NCBI GenBank assembly: GCA_963580455.1
Contig: OY756964.1
Coordinates: 22,480,001-22,544,000, forward strand
From: Euonymus europaeus
Taxonomy: Eukaryota; Streptophyta; Magnoliopsida; Celastrales; Celastraceae
Length of the DNA stretch: 64,000 nt
Reading direction: 5' to 3'
The position numbers were made by a program, and so were the translations under genes. The notes beneath the pieces are model-generated. The model was not told the DNA's origin, made no database searches, and worked only from the letters and a program-made list of their open reading frames with translations. This document shows positions 49,029-61,807 of the stretch, piece by piece. Within the stretch, counting starts at the first letter, position 1, and every line of letters begins with the position of its first letter.

Positions 49029-52000
49029 CTAGTCCGCTCTGGATTGCCCAGCTCTAGAGGACAAGATGATTCCAACAATAAGCCCATAGAGGGCCAATGC
49101 TTCGGCAAAGATGAGGATGAGGATCATTCCAACAAAAAGCTTTGGCTGCTGGGCATTAGCTCTGCAGAAGTAAAGGAGAAACCATCATCTCACCGTCATG
49201 AAGAGAGAATATTATCTCTATGATTGAATGTCTACCAAAAGCATTAAAAAATGAGGCCGGCCTTCCACTCCATAAATAAAATTTATTGTTACCATCGTAC
49301 TTACTTCAGCCTTGAGGTTTCTTAAGAATTTGACAAATCAAAGAGTAAACCAATAATTCTTATATCCTTAGCAAATGAGATAAATTCAAAAGATAAAAAA
49401 TTTATCTTGAATCTTCCCAACTGATAATTCCAATTAAACTTGTTCCGAAAATCTGAGTATGGCAAAAATACAGTGTGTTTTTTATGCAAACAACCATCAA
49501 AAACACACAAGGCGACAAACCAAGTGTCTCACACACCGCACCACGTGCACATAAATTAGCATTTCTCATATAATAAAAGTAGACATTGCGACACCAAACA
49601 CTTTAAAAGAATAAAAGAGATTTAATCAGGAAATCATTGGCCATCAATTTACAACCATATTCACTAAAGAATAAATTTTCAGTAGAGGAGCAAAGACAAC
49701 CAGATCAGTAAAGTAATCAGTTAAATTGCCTGCAGTACCATGCGTTCATTAGTTGTTAGACAAGAGACACTGATAAATCAGCCACAACAGTTCTTTCACC
49801 GAATAAAAGAGGACTAGAGAAACTGAGCATACCAAATTATCCAGAAAACAAATGCAAGGCTAAGGTATCAATTAATGCTGCATAATATCAAAATCCTGCA
49901 GGAAAACACCATGTTGTATACAGAGATATAGGTGCCACGAAAACCAATAAACACCCAATCACATGGCTGAAATCAATCATGAAAATGAAGGACGAAGTTG
50001 ATGAGAAATCGGCACAATTTAGGATATGCGGAAGACCAAGTATCTTATCGATAAACTTATTATCCTCATATAACTTTCAAACATACCCTGACAAATGCCT
50101 CCATTGTCAAATCCCATCATAATTATCGCCATAATCAAAGCTTTTAACCCAAACAATCTTAAGGTCAACTACATGAATCCTCCTTCACCATTCTACACTC
50201 ACCTAATACTATAGAGTCAAAAAAATCAGTATGTTAACGTGAAATCTCATCTTATTGCCCTTGATACTAATATGCATCGTTAGTAGTTATTAACTTCATT
50301 TAGTTTCATAGCAGCAAAAAGTACTTAGGCCATTTTCCCTTTCTTTTTTCAATTGAAAACCAGTTTTAGTCAACATTCTACTCTTATTATTTGACTGTTG
50401 AAAAGTAGTAAATCAAAAGGTGAGTGTAAATAAAATCATCACATCTTATCATAGCATTTCAGGCTACAACTTCAAATCCTAATTGGAGCTTATGTTGGGA
50501 TAGAAGAAAACAAAAGATGCCCCATGTATTTGGGGGTGGGTGGAACCCATCCATCCTCGTAACCTTAGAAAAGACTTCAAAATTTATGTGACAAACCATT
50601 TGTAATTTTAATACCATTTTTTCATGAAGGTGATGCTAAAAAAACTCATTCCCATAAGAAATAACAGTCTGTGCAGTAAGATCACTGTAGAGTCCTGTCA
50701 TTTTTTTCAAACGCAAGAGGCATGCCAATTTTCTAACCCCAGAGAATGACCATGCAGAATAGTGCAATCTCCCCTCCCCTCCAATAAGAAATGTTGAAAA
50801 TATTCTATAACTTAAAAAATTAAACATTTATCAAAAGGCAGATCCATCGGAAAGAGTATGTAAGAAAGAGTATTACGGTATTACCTAAACCCTTCAAAGA
50901 TATTGATCGCAAACATTAACATTAACAATAAACACAGGCAAGAATATTACATATCCATATGCATGAAGGATGGACACTATACCTGACACCTGCATCGCCA
51001 ACAATTCCAATTGCCATTCCAGCAGAGAGTCCAGCAAGCCCACAAGCAAGACCAGATGAGAGATGTGCATATCCATCAAAAAGGTAGTATGACTTGGCCT
51101 TGGGGTTAATTCCGGTACTGATAATAACAGCAATAATTAAGCCATAGATACCCAAGACACCAGCCATGACAACAGGAACAATTGACTTCATCACCAGCTC
51201 TGGTCTCATCACTCCCATTGAGGCAACACCAACACCACTCTTAGCTGTTCCATATGCGGCACCCATACCTAACCCACATATACACCCCCACTTTATAAGC
51301 ATAGCATTAAACACTCATTTAGTCATAAAAAAAATAGAAAAAGAAACAAATTCATCCAATTTCTTTCTTGAATCTTGTTGTTTTATTGTTTGCACGTCAA
51401 CAATTATTATACAATCAAAAGTTAACCAGGATGCATTGAACTACATAAATCAGAGTTGAGAGGCCGATACCATACATTAAACAAACATACGTTTCAAAGT
51501 GATTGTAAAACCAATTTACCATACAGAACCTATATCATCAAGTAGAATAGAACAAAAGCTAGATTAAAAAGAACTTCCATCTCACTTCGAAAATCTGGAT
51601 CAAAATCTGTATAATTATCAAAATTCAGAAACTCATAATAGAAAGTTAATAAAAATCGAATTGCACAAAGAAAAATATAATTTACGAATGTTATTCATTA
51701 ATCTAATTCACAATCCAATAAATAAACAAATCCAACTAAATGATATGCTAATCTTACTCAAATACTAGAAGTCTTTCAGGATCCTAGTTCATTCAAATCG
51801 AAATTCTAATGCACATTCAGCTGAACGAATTTGTATTTCACTAATACCGAAATTCCAATCAAATATTTCGTACAGAGAAAATTAAATCGTATAACTGTCA
51901 TCGATCAGTCCATAACAAAACGAGATCAAATACAAGTGTGCATATGATAACACAATAATTGAAAGGTTAAACCCATAATCGAAGAACAAAAGTTGACGAG

Positions 52001-52095
52001 AGTTGAGCTAATTTACAGGAAAAAACAAGGGCCGCAGCCGCTCCAAGAAACCCGAAGAACGGTGCAGTTTCATCGCCGCTGAAAGTCGAGGCCAT
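49029..52095 (-). CDS. VHA-c: V-type H+-ATPase 16-kDa proteolipid subunit c
   Basis: Exons in transcript order: 52095-52017, 51268-50983, 49161-49029. The joined frame encodes 165 residues, the family length. Four hydrophobic helices are visible: about 12-32, 55-77, 93-117 and 130-155. The proton-carrying glutamate is E142 in helix 4 ([11 protein letters not shown]). [30 protein letters not shown] and [21 protein letters not shown] are family hallmarks. This subunit forms the rotating membrane ring of the vacuolar and endomembrane proton pump. The ATG (52095-52093) is preceded by a leader rich in CTCTCT (about 52192). The first two introns total about 2.6 kb. The copy is highly conserved and looks intact. 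Confidence 0.96.
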
Positions 52096-53390
52096 TGTTG
52101 ATCAAGTAGATCTGTAGTGGTGTCGTTTGGATCTGATGGTATGCGTCTTCGTGAATTGTTGTTCCAGAGCGTTTTCTGATCTCCCCGATTCTCTCTCTCT
52201 CTGGATTTCTCTTGACCGTGGAAGATGAAACGAGTGGAGTGGACCAGTCCCGCTCCTTCCTATTAATGGACCTACCGTTATACTTTGGGCCAAAGTATTT
52301 TAGGCTTAATATTTTATTCGGCCCATTTCAGCAGTTCCAAATTTTATCAGATGTTGCCGAAGGGACACGCGGCCCATTAAGTCTAGACTGTGAAGTCATC
52401 GACTGCTTTGGAATGTATACCGGGTCGGGTCCTGGATCAGGCTCGAGCCGATAGTATTTTATTGATCAGCTATCAGAATACATGAAATTTATCTAGAATG
52501 TTCTATTGAATGTTTATCATGAATTTGAGAATCAATTGGAATTTGGAAGGTGGTAGCTTCATTGTGGGCCTTAAGCCCATTTTCCTCTCCGAATTATCCA
52601 CAAATGCCCCAAATTTCCAAAACCCAAAACTTTGCGTTCACCTCGACCTAGCGTGCAGCCGTGCATGTGGTCGGGAAAGTATTCTCTCTAAACAGAACAC
52701 TCAAAACCCCAACTCACACGTCTAGAACGCACACCATAATAGAGATATAAAAATACAAATAAATAAATAAAGAGAAATAAAGATACACGATAATTATGAT
52801 TGTTGTTTACTCAAACTACATCCACGTTTTTTTTAATAATCAAGAATAATATTATATAACTTTGTACGTTTGGACAACTGATATGTTCCAAAATTCGGAT
52901 TGTAATATCAGTGTATACAAAAAAAATTCACTCGACGATAATATAAGTTGGCTCAAAACTCAACATGTCACTACAAGTGTATTGCTCGTTGTGAATATAA
53001 TATCGAATTCAGATCTCTCGAATCCATAAAATTTGTCTCAGAGAGATTCACCAACTAAATTATCATTCAAATGGTTACCTACATCCTCTTTACAAAAAAC
53101 CTCAAGGACATAAATTATCATCTGAATTACTCGTGGTCTCCGATCTCTATAGATTTTAATTACATAATTTCTTCTCCATGCGTTCACTTTTGTAAGGGCA
53201 ACCATAATGGGGACATGAAGATGTCCACATTAATTTTTTTTTTTGGATCCCATTTTTACGGGATAGAGGGATTATAATTAGTTTTTGTATTTAAATATCC
53301 AGTACCATATATCACATGATCAGTAATTTATATTTCCTCTCAGTATCCATACATATAATTTTCGAAGATTTGCTTGGTGTAATCACTCTA
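52096..53390. other. V-ATPase promoter side and adjacent gene-free DNA
   Basis: 52096-52300 is the likely leader and core promoter of the minus-strand V-ATPase gene, with GA/CT repeats near 52190. Beyond about 52300 no gene was recognised. The sequence becomes AT-rich from 52730. Confidence 0.4.
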
Positions 53391-53762
53391 TCCCCATGTT
53401 TAGATCAGAGTATGCTAGCTTATAAGCTCAATTTCATTGATTATCAATTACATCAGTCACATATCAAAAAAAACTCTTCAATTTCTCTTATTACCCTCGT
53501 TCTCTCACACATTTGTTATTTTATCTCTCAAAATATATGTTAGATTTTGAAAAAAAATTACATATTCGAACTCCACACATAAAACTCTTTCCATCAAGAC
53601 TGACATATTCAATAGCTTTTATTTCGTTATTAAACTAATTTAAATACCCCTCATAGTAAATTGACAGGTTATATGCTACTAAAACTTACGCTCAACCAAA
53701 CAAAACATAGCTTATTTGACAGCTTATATGCTAGCAAACATACTCTGATCCAAACGGATCCA
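53391..53762. mobile_element. Long member of the GTTTGGATCAGAGTATG MITE family, copy 4
   Basis: The left end CCCCATGTTTAGATCAGAG and the right end ACATACTCTGATCCAAACGG are inverse. Just inside, GCTAGCTTATAAGCTC faces AGCTTATATGCTAGC. At about 370 bp it is roughly three times longer than the other copies and may be closer to the full-length parent. Confidence 0.6.
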
Positions 53763-55141
53763 TATTTTAATTATGTATTTTCTCCATTATGCGTTTTTGT
53801 AATCTACAACGTGGGGATTTAGATACCAAAATATACAATTGAATAGTAAAAAAGTGCTAAAATGGACCACCTACGTGTAAGACTTAGCAAGCGTATCGGT
53901 AAGTCACGAATACTAGAGCACCAGTGGGATCCTTGCCAAAAAATTCCATACACACAAATGATCGTCGTTCCATTGTTCTTGCAGGATATATAAAATTTAT
54001 TATCAACATCACAGTTTTATCACTGCTGACGTATATACTCTATCTAACCCCTACAAAATCAGTAAATATAATTTCCAAAGATTTGTTTGATGCGCTTACT
54101 TTGTATTTATATATTGAGTACCATGTATAACATGGTCGGTAATTTATATTTCTTCTAAGAAGAATCCAAACATATAATTTTAGAAGATTTGCTTGGTGTG
54201 ATCACTATAAAATATATTTCCAACATAAATATAAAATATATTTCCAACATAAAGGCGCCTTTATGTTGGAAATATATTTTATATTCGGGGTGGCATTATT
54301 TACCTACTCCCCGCCTTTACCCAGGATCGAACTTGGGACCTCCTTTATAGGTTCCTCAGAGGTCCGTCCTGGTACCACTGAGCCAACTTGGTTCAGTGGT
54401 ACCAGGACGGACCTCTGAGGACAATGTGCCCAAGTTCGATCCTGGGTAAAGGCGGGGAGTGGACAATGTGCCACCCCAAATATAAAATATATTTCCAACA
54501 ATCACTCTATATTTATTTTTATTATATTTTTTCTTCATTATGCGTTTACTTTTGTAATCTACATCATCGACCTTTTTTTTTAAAATAAAATAAAATAAGT
54601 AAGGATGTAGATACATAATTCTACAATTGTTGAACAGTGAAAGAATGCTTGAGGTGGACCACCTACATATAAGACTTAACAAGGGGATTAGTCAGAATAC
54701 TAGGACACTTGTAGGATACATGGCAAAGAAGCCCAGGCGTGAGAGTAAGTGACTGTCAAGTTGAGATCAAGCCGAGTATATATGGCAAGTTGTGAGCAGG
54801 GAGGCCACAACTTAATTATTATTCGGTATAGCTACTGAGAAAATGACAAGTTACTTTCCATAAACTATATGAATATGGTAGAGTGATTTTCTGAATCGTA
54901 TTATTTTATATTTAATTCACATTTGAAATTAATTATTCCGGCCGGCATTGTATTATAATGGAATTACATGCGTACGTGTATGCAGATGACACCTTAACCA
55001 ATTGATACATGCCACGCACAATTTTTTCAGAAGAAGAACGGATATTATTAAGAACCATTTGGCAAAGAATCTGCCAATAGACGCACCTGAGCCTCGACAA
55101 CACCAAAGCCTTCAACAGCAAGCAAAATTAAACAAACCATA
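53763..55141. other. Intergenic DNA upstream of the P450 gene
   Basis: No gene was recognised. It contains the SINE palindrome listed separately. Two partial copies of a 60-70-bp segment lie at about 53345-53390 and 54130-54210 (TTTATATTTC..CATATAATTTT..GATTTGCTTGGTGT). The P450 promoter should lie in the last few hundred bases. Confidence 0.4.
54229..54500. mobile_element. Two tRNA-derived SINE-like units head to head, plus an adjoining palindrome
   Basis: 54388-54500 (plus) and 54386-54261 (minus) are inverted copies separated by one base. Each starts TTGG(T/C)TCAGTGGTACC, an A-box-like Pol III sequence. About 31-45 bases later each has AAGTTCGATCCTGGG, a B-box-like sequence, then a short body with GGTAAAGGCGGGGAGT and an AT-rich tail ATATAAAATATATTTCC. 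This is the layout of a short tRNA-related SINE. Directly beside it, 54229-54285 is a near-perfect palindrome centred on GGCGCC (54254-54259). The whole block could form a hairpin of about 240 bases. A degenerate tRNA gene pair is an alternative, but I see no full cloverleaf. Confidence 0.65.
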
Positions 55142-57136
55142 ATGGTCATCGCAATTGTTACTGCTTTAGCCTTTGCATTGCTGATCAGCTATCTCTTTTC
55201 AATATCAAGCAAGCCAAGGATTAGTACTAAGAGAGATGCACCTCCACAAGTTTCCGGTGCATTGCCTTTGATTGGACACCTCCACCTCTTTAGGCCTTCA
55301 TTAAACAAGGTAATCCACATAACATTAGGAGACATGGCAAACAAATACGGTCCAATCTTTGCGATCAAATTGGGGGTTCAACGTTGTGTCGTTGTGAGTG
55401 ATTCGGAGATTGCCAAAGAGTGTTTCACTACAAATGACAAAATTCTCAGCGGCCGCTCTAAAACCATAGCCTCCAGGATCATGGGGTACAACCATGCTCT
55501 TATTATACTGAGCCCTTGCAGTGATCATTGGCGTAAGGCACGCAAGATCATGACACTCGAGCTTCTATCTAATCAAAAGCTCGAGATACTTAAACGCGTG
55601 GAGGAATCTATATTGAACACGTCCTTGAAGGAGATATTTAATCAAAATAGGGTATGTGGTGATAAGAAGAATATTGTGGTGGAGATGAAGAGATGGTTTG
55701 AAGACATTAACATGAGTGTGATTTTTAGAATGCTAGCGGGGAAGTCGTACTGTTCGGGGGATGTATCAAGGGAGGAGAAGGAGAAGAACGAGCGTTTTGT
55801 GGTGGCGTTCCATCGTTTCTTTGAGTTGGCTACTACTTCTTCGGTGGTGGATTTAGTACCGTCTTTGGGGTGGATGTATTCGAGAAAAATTGCAAGGGAA
55901 TTGAAGAGTACAGCCGATGATCTAGATCAAGTACTTCAAGGATGGGTTGAAGAACATAAGCATAAGAGGTTGTTAGGGGAGGAGAAAGAAGAGAAAGACT
56001 TCATTTATGCAATGCTGTCTATTCTTGATGAAGATAAAGAGCTTCTCAATGATTATGATTCTGATACCAACATTAAGTCTACATGCCTGGTACACGATTC
56101 TCCCTCTCTCGTCTCTTGAAAAAGAAAAAAAAATGAAGAAAGATTTCTACTTTTTTTAGCAATTTTAAGTAAACATTTATTAGGATTGTGCATATTAAAT
56201 CCTAGGTTTAATTCCTATTCTCTCTTCTCCTGACTAATGTTGGACTATGCTGTTTGCCCATAAAAAAATAAATAAATAAACAAACCATGTCATAATTTTT
56301 TTTCTTTGAAAAATTGCGGGTTCGATTCTTATCAAGCATGTACATTAAATTTGAACATATTTACCTAAAACATGAGATTTGTGGGTTATTACATGAATCC
56401 ATGATTTACCTAATCCACATTCAAATATCAGTGGCTGAAAGCCCAGCCACTGTGGTTAACTGGTTATATCTTATGGTATATGGTTGAGTTAAAATGCAAG
56501 ATTTTGCAGGCAGTTATAGTAGGAGCAGGAGACGCTACAGTTCTTACATTGACATGGGCTTTATCTTTATTGCTCAACAACCCACATACTTTACACAAAG
56601 CCCAACAAGAATTAGACACTCTTGTCGGGAAGGAAAGGCAAGTCCAAGATTCAGATCTACAAAACCTGGTCTACCTCCAAGCCATCTTCAAAGAAACACT
56701 GCGTTTATATCCTCCAGGTCCAGTCGCTGCACCACATAAAGCTACGCAAGATTGTACCATAAGTGGCTACTATGTCTCCGCCGGGACGAATATCATAGTC
56801 AATCTTTCGAAGCTACATCGAGATCCGATTACATGGCCCGATCCAAATGCGTTTCGACCCGAAAGGTTTCTGACAAGTAGTCTTAAGGATTTTGATTTTA
56901 GAGGACACAATTATGAATTGATACCTTTTGGTGCCGGAAGAAGAATGTGTCCTGGAATCTCTTTCGGCCTTCAAGTTTCGCAACTCACACTTGCAAAATT
57001 GTTGCACTGTTTTGAAATCGTGAGTGCCACCGGTGGACCAATTGACATGACTGAGTCTGTGCTCCTGAACAACCTTAAAAAGACTAGACTTGATGTGCTT
57101 CTTTCTCCACGCCTTCCCGCTCATGTATATGATTGA
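55142..57136 (+). CDS. Cytochrome P450, CYP82-like
   Basis: Exons 55142-56089 and 56510-57136 join in phase to give 524 residues. The intron position before the I helix is typical of A-type plant P450s. An N-terminal membrane anchor (2-22) precedes the proline hinge (PPQVSGALPLIGHL). Landmarks are WRKAR (130-134, C helix), the ExxR pair E378/R381 in KETLRLYPP, FRPERF (431-436) and the heme loop FGAGRRMCPG with Cys463. DFDFRGHNYELIPFG is characteristic of CYP82. Such enzymes are ER-bound monooxygenases, mostly in specialised metabolism. The substrate cannot be inferred. The I-helix motif is GAGDAT (321-326), with Ala325 where the usual oxygen-activating threonine sits. No stop or frameshift was seen. 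P450 relics downstream suggest a once larger local cluster. Confidence 0.9.
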
Positions 57137-58261
57137 ATTTCAACTTTGAAGTTACCATCGTTACACTTGTAAATTCTACACCCATATACATCAATAATAT
57201 TGTCCGCTTTGAGTCGTCCGATTCCTAAAGATATATCGGACCTGTACGACCTTGCTTCTCCTAAATCCAGCAAATAGGCTAAGCCCAACTCACTTGATGT
57301 TAGAAAATATTTTGTTGTTTGTATGGGGTGGGCTTTATCATTAATAAAGAACTCATATTCTGATGTGAGAGTCTTATAGTTATTCTATTTTGTTGTTATG
57401 TGATTTTAATTGAAAGAAATAGTTCGAATAAGCAACCAGAAAATAAATCAATGACACACAAGATTTACGTGAAAAATCATTGAAAGGAGAAAAAAAACTA
57501 CAACCAGAGCAAGGGAAATTCACTATGTCGAAAAACAAGTACAAAGAATGTTTTTTAGAGTGATGATTGGAAAACATTTTTATAATAAGTTGAAACTCTA
57601 CAGTATCATCAGGCCTATCGCCCCAATCCCTCCATCATCATAGACTCCTACAAAAGAATTCACCAATTTTGTCTCACCGCAAGCTTTTTGAGTTGGATCA
57701 AACAGAGTTCGGGTCACAACTCTAACAGTGATAGTATTGTTCAATTTTGAATGTTGGTTGAGAACTTGAGATGAGTATTTGGCACCAATGATGAGTCAAT
57801 TCATACAGATCTCGCAACCACAATGATTTTTTTTTTGTTAAGTTTAATAAAATATATTAAAATAGGTGTTTTGTTGATATGTTTAAATATGTTGTTGATA
57901 TGATTGAACCAACAACATGCATTGCTATAAAATGATTTAAATTTGTTTGCTTAATTTTTGGTGTAATTGAGGTGCGATCCCATATTGATTTTAGTGTAAT
58001 TGTAAATGAGATTTAAATGAGACCCATTTTGAAACCAACATAGAGGTCATTCATGTTCCATGCCTCCATATTTGGTCCAACAAAATATAGCAAATAAAAG
58101 TGTGTCATTCGAGTCCAAAAATTTGAATGATTCAACAAAGGAGACATTAAAATCATCCATGCCCAAGTAAAAGCGCACCCTTGCAATTGTTAGTAAAGAG
58201 ACGAGGAGAGTTATATTTGCATACTCGTCTTACACTCACACTCACTAAATTACAATCAAAT

Positions 58262-58390
58262 GCCTTGTTATGGTGTTCAAATTAAGCAACTCTACACTTG
58301 TAGACCTATTGCGTTGTTTTGATCTTGCGAGTGTTACAGCCTACAGGTGGGCCAATTGTCATGAATGAGTCCGTGGACTCTAATGTTGTG
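58262..58390 (+). pseudogene. CYP82-like P450 3'-end relic, copy 1
   Basis: The DNA aligns by eye with the end of the intact P450 gene. GGTGTTCAAATTAAGCAACT corresponds to the codons for GLQVSQL, and GGTGGGCCAATTGTCATGAA to those for GGPIDM. The frame is broken by stops and a small indel. Nothing of the upstream P450 is visible. Confidence 0.65.
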
Positions 58391-58654
58391 GCCCAAAGTA
58401 ATAAGCCCACTAATGATGGGCTTAATTCCTTCCACGTTCAAAACGAAGTGGGCCAAGTGGCCATGATGCGGCCTTAATAAATTTCAAAGTAAATTTAAAT
58501 GGGCCGAAAATAAGCCCAATAAGTATGGGCTTCGGTCGTTACATTCCGGCCTTTCAAAAAAACCCCTGTAACTCTATAAAGACGAACAGGAAGAAGACGA
58601 GCACTAGCACGAATAAGTGACGGAAACCGGAAGAAGTACAAGAATCGAAGATAA

Positions 58655-61600
58655 ATGGCAATTACACTAAACAATGGATTCAAGATGCCCATCGTTGGTC
58701 TGGGTGTATGGCGCATGGAATGCAAGGACATCAAAGACCTCATCCTCAATGCTATCAAGATCGGTTATCGCCACTTTGACTGTGCTGGTATCTCAACTTC
58801 ATATAATTTTATGTGTGTAAGGTGTTGCGTACTTTCATATGGGTTCTTTTTTAATCCGATTATCCTTTTAGCTTGTGGCCTTGTGGGTATTGCTGTTTTT
58901 TTAATAGATTATGTGGGTTTCAGCTTTTTCGTTGTTGACTGAAAATGCTAATCAGAGCAGCTTCAAGTTTTACGAGATACTGCCTCAATACTAGTTTTAT
59001 GTATTTTCCACTTATCATCTGTCAAATCTGTATACAGTTTGGTGGGTTCAAGGAAATATTCTCGACTGTAGAGAGAGTAGATATAAAGTTGAAAGCAAAA
59101 TATTTTGGGTTATTTACAGAGAAAGCACTTCTTTTGAAAATTCCTAGGTTATTCTTTTCGTTTATGCGATCTCCATATGATACAAGAACTTGTGAAACCT
59201 TATGCACCAAGGGCAGAGGTGTGTGTGGCAATAAAATGATGTACATGTAACGGTGGTTTTTTATTTCTGGTACATTATTTAGCTGGTGTGCTGTGGTTGT
59301 AGTACATATGGGCTTTGATAAGTTATTTGAATTTTGAAGCGTGTAATGTCTCTTCTTCTGAAAAAAAGAAGCTATGCTTGACAAGTGATCTTTTATGGGC
59401 AGCTGATTACAAGAACGAAGCAGAAGTTGGGGATGCACTTGCAGAAGCATTTCAGACTGGGCTTGTCAAGAGGGAGGAACTTTTCATTACCACCAAGGTT
59501 TGACGATGTGTTTGGTTTAGTATCCAATGTTCACTGCACATACATCTATTAAATATGGACCATGAATTTTCAATCGACTTTTGGACTTTTGTCACAGCTT
59601 TGGAACTCAGACCATGGGCATGTTCTGGAAGCTTGTAAAGACAGTCTTAAGAAGCTTCAGCTAGATTATCTGGATCTGTACCTTGTTCACTTCCCTATTG
59701 CTACCAAGCATACTGGTGCTTATGCTTGCCTTTTTCCCCATCTTTTATATTTCTGTCTGCATACTGTAGCATGTTATGCCTCATCCATGTCATCTTCTTG
59801 AGAGCTACACAGCTTGATAGTCTGTGATTGACCCGTTATGCCAATCAAGAACACTTGGGTTGCAATGACACAACTTTACCCCATGGCTAAGGCCTAAGGC
59901 TTACTCCAGCTATAGATGAACCAGAAAGAAGGACAACTCTATGAATGGCAAGTTGACAAGCAAAATCTGTAACTCTTCCACTTCTTTGGAAGTAAATATC
60001 CTAAAAATTGAATAGTGTGATGGTTTCAATGAAATAATTGCTAATGAGAGGGAGATTAATCTATTAATACCACTAATGATCTCTGTGCTACACAGTTAAT
60101 AACCGTACTGAAATTTTTTATGTTGTAATAATCTATTTGAGTATGTGGAAAGATCGCAATCGGTGGAAGTTGGTCTGTGTAGTGGACGCTTGGAGCTGGT
60201 AGTGGAGATTGAATATGTTTTAAAAGATTTCTCTGTTTTTTTCAATGATGCTTTCATCATATGTAACTGGTAGGAAATTCAGCACTCTGCATTAGTGGCA
60301 ATAGTCTCAAATTTGAAAAGGCATTTTTTGGCATTTGCAAGTTAGAAACTTGTTGACTCTTTTCAGTGCATTGAAACTTTTGTGATATTTTACATGCGTG
60401 TAGGAGTTGGTACCACTGACAGTGCTTTGGACAAGGATGAAGTGCTAGACATAGACACAACCACATCATTGGAAACTACTTGGCATGCCATGGAGGATCT
60501 TGTTTCCAAGGGTTTAGCTCATAGCATTGGGATCAGGTTTGCTTAAAACTAGATATTTCTAAATTCTAATTGCATGTACTTGAACACCCTTGATTTCTGT
60601 TTAACGAGTATATGATAATCTTCTGCTTTTATTTGTAACTTTTAGATTTTTTTCCTTCTAATCATGCTATATGCTGTCATCTTTTCATTGTATTAATGGC
60701 ATGTGTGATGAAAGATGCTAAGATGTGTTAGTTCTATATGCTATATATGATCTCATGCACATGAAATTGATGAAGAATTCATCTATAAGTCAAGAAACAG
60801 ACTAGGTAGTAGGTTTTAAGCATACATATTCTGTATCATGATAGAAGGTTTCTTTGGTCTCATATTTCTTTAGAAATGCCATCTAATTCCAGAAGTTTCG
60901 TGGTTTTTCTATTAAAAACTTATGCTCTGCCACCCAATCATAGTTTTTAATTCTGTATTGAAGTTTGATCTAATCAAACAAATCAAACCAATTTGTTTGC
61001 CTGAACATCCAAGCATCCTCGTTTACACTGGTGCAGGATTAGACATGACATATTTGTGGGTGCATTTTCTATTTTCCGTTTTTATAGTACAGGAAAAAAA
61101 ATCACTGAAGCGTATGCTGCCTGTGATTCTGTTTTAATGTTATGAAATTGCCAGTATCACTACTTAGAATGTGAATTTTGGATATTATCTAGAAACAGGT
61201 GCTAATATCTTCTTTGTGACTACCCTTGTATACGGTTGATCTTTTAGATGTTCTGAAATTTGCTTTGTTTTTGCAGCAACTATGACATCTTTCTAACTAG
61301 AGATTGCTTAGCGTACTCGAAAGTGAAACCTGCGGTGAATCAGATTGAAACGCATCCATATTTCCAGCGTGACTCGCTAGTCAAATTCTGTCAAAAGCAC
61401 GGCATCTGTGTTACAGCACATACGCCTCTTGGAGGTGCTACGGCCAACACTGAATGGTTTGGTTCAGTATCATGTTTGGATGATCCCACTCTCAAAGTAC
61501 GTTACCTTCGCCTGACATGAAGTTGTCTTCTTCCACATTTGGTTAATTATCAGTCTTCTCACTATTCTAATTTCAGGGCTTGGCTGAAAAATACAATAGA

Positions 61601-61807
61601 ACCGCGGCCCAGGTTGTTCTCAGATGGGGCATCCAAAGGAGCACAGTCGTCATTCCCAAGTCATCGAAGCTCGAGAGATTGAAAGAAAATTACCAAGTTT
61701 TCGACTTTGAGCTCTCCAAAGAGGATATGGACCTGATTACAAGGGTTGATCGGAAAAATCGGACCAACCAACCTGCCAAGTTTTGGGGAATAGATCTGTA
61801 TGCTTAA
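58655..61807 (+). CDS. NADP-dependent aldo-keto reductase, aldose/mannose-6-phosphate reductase type
   Basis: Exons: 58655-58787, 59403-59497, 59598-59715, 60404-60536, 61277-61496, 61577-61807. The joined frame encodes 309 residues, the size of celery mannose-6-phosphate reductase and apple sorbitol-6-phosphate dehydrogenase, which it closely resembles. The AKR tetrad is present: Asp42 and Tyr47 (FDCAADYKNE), Lys76 (LFITTK) and His107 (LYLVHF). The NADP site [13 protein letters not shown] is near the C terminus. [11 protein letters not shown] and [12 protein letters not shown] are also conserved. Members reduce hexose-6-phosphates to polyol phosphates in the cytosol. Arabidopsis has related genes without notable polyol export, so polyol synthesis here is only possible. 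A near-identical second copy starts 4.6 kb downstream. Position 23 is Cys, where copy 2 has Gly. Confidence 0.93.

Noticed and set aside
54304..54682. Open frames across the SINE pair
   Set aside because: They run through Pol III box sequences and inverted repeats. No protein family was recognised.
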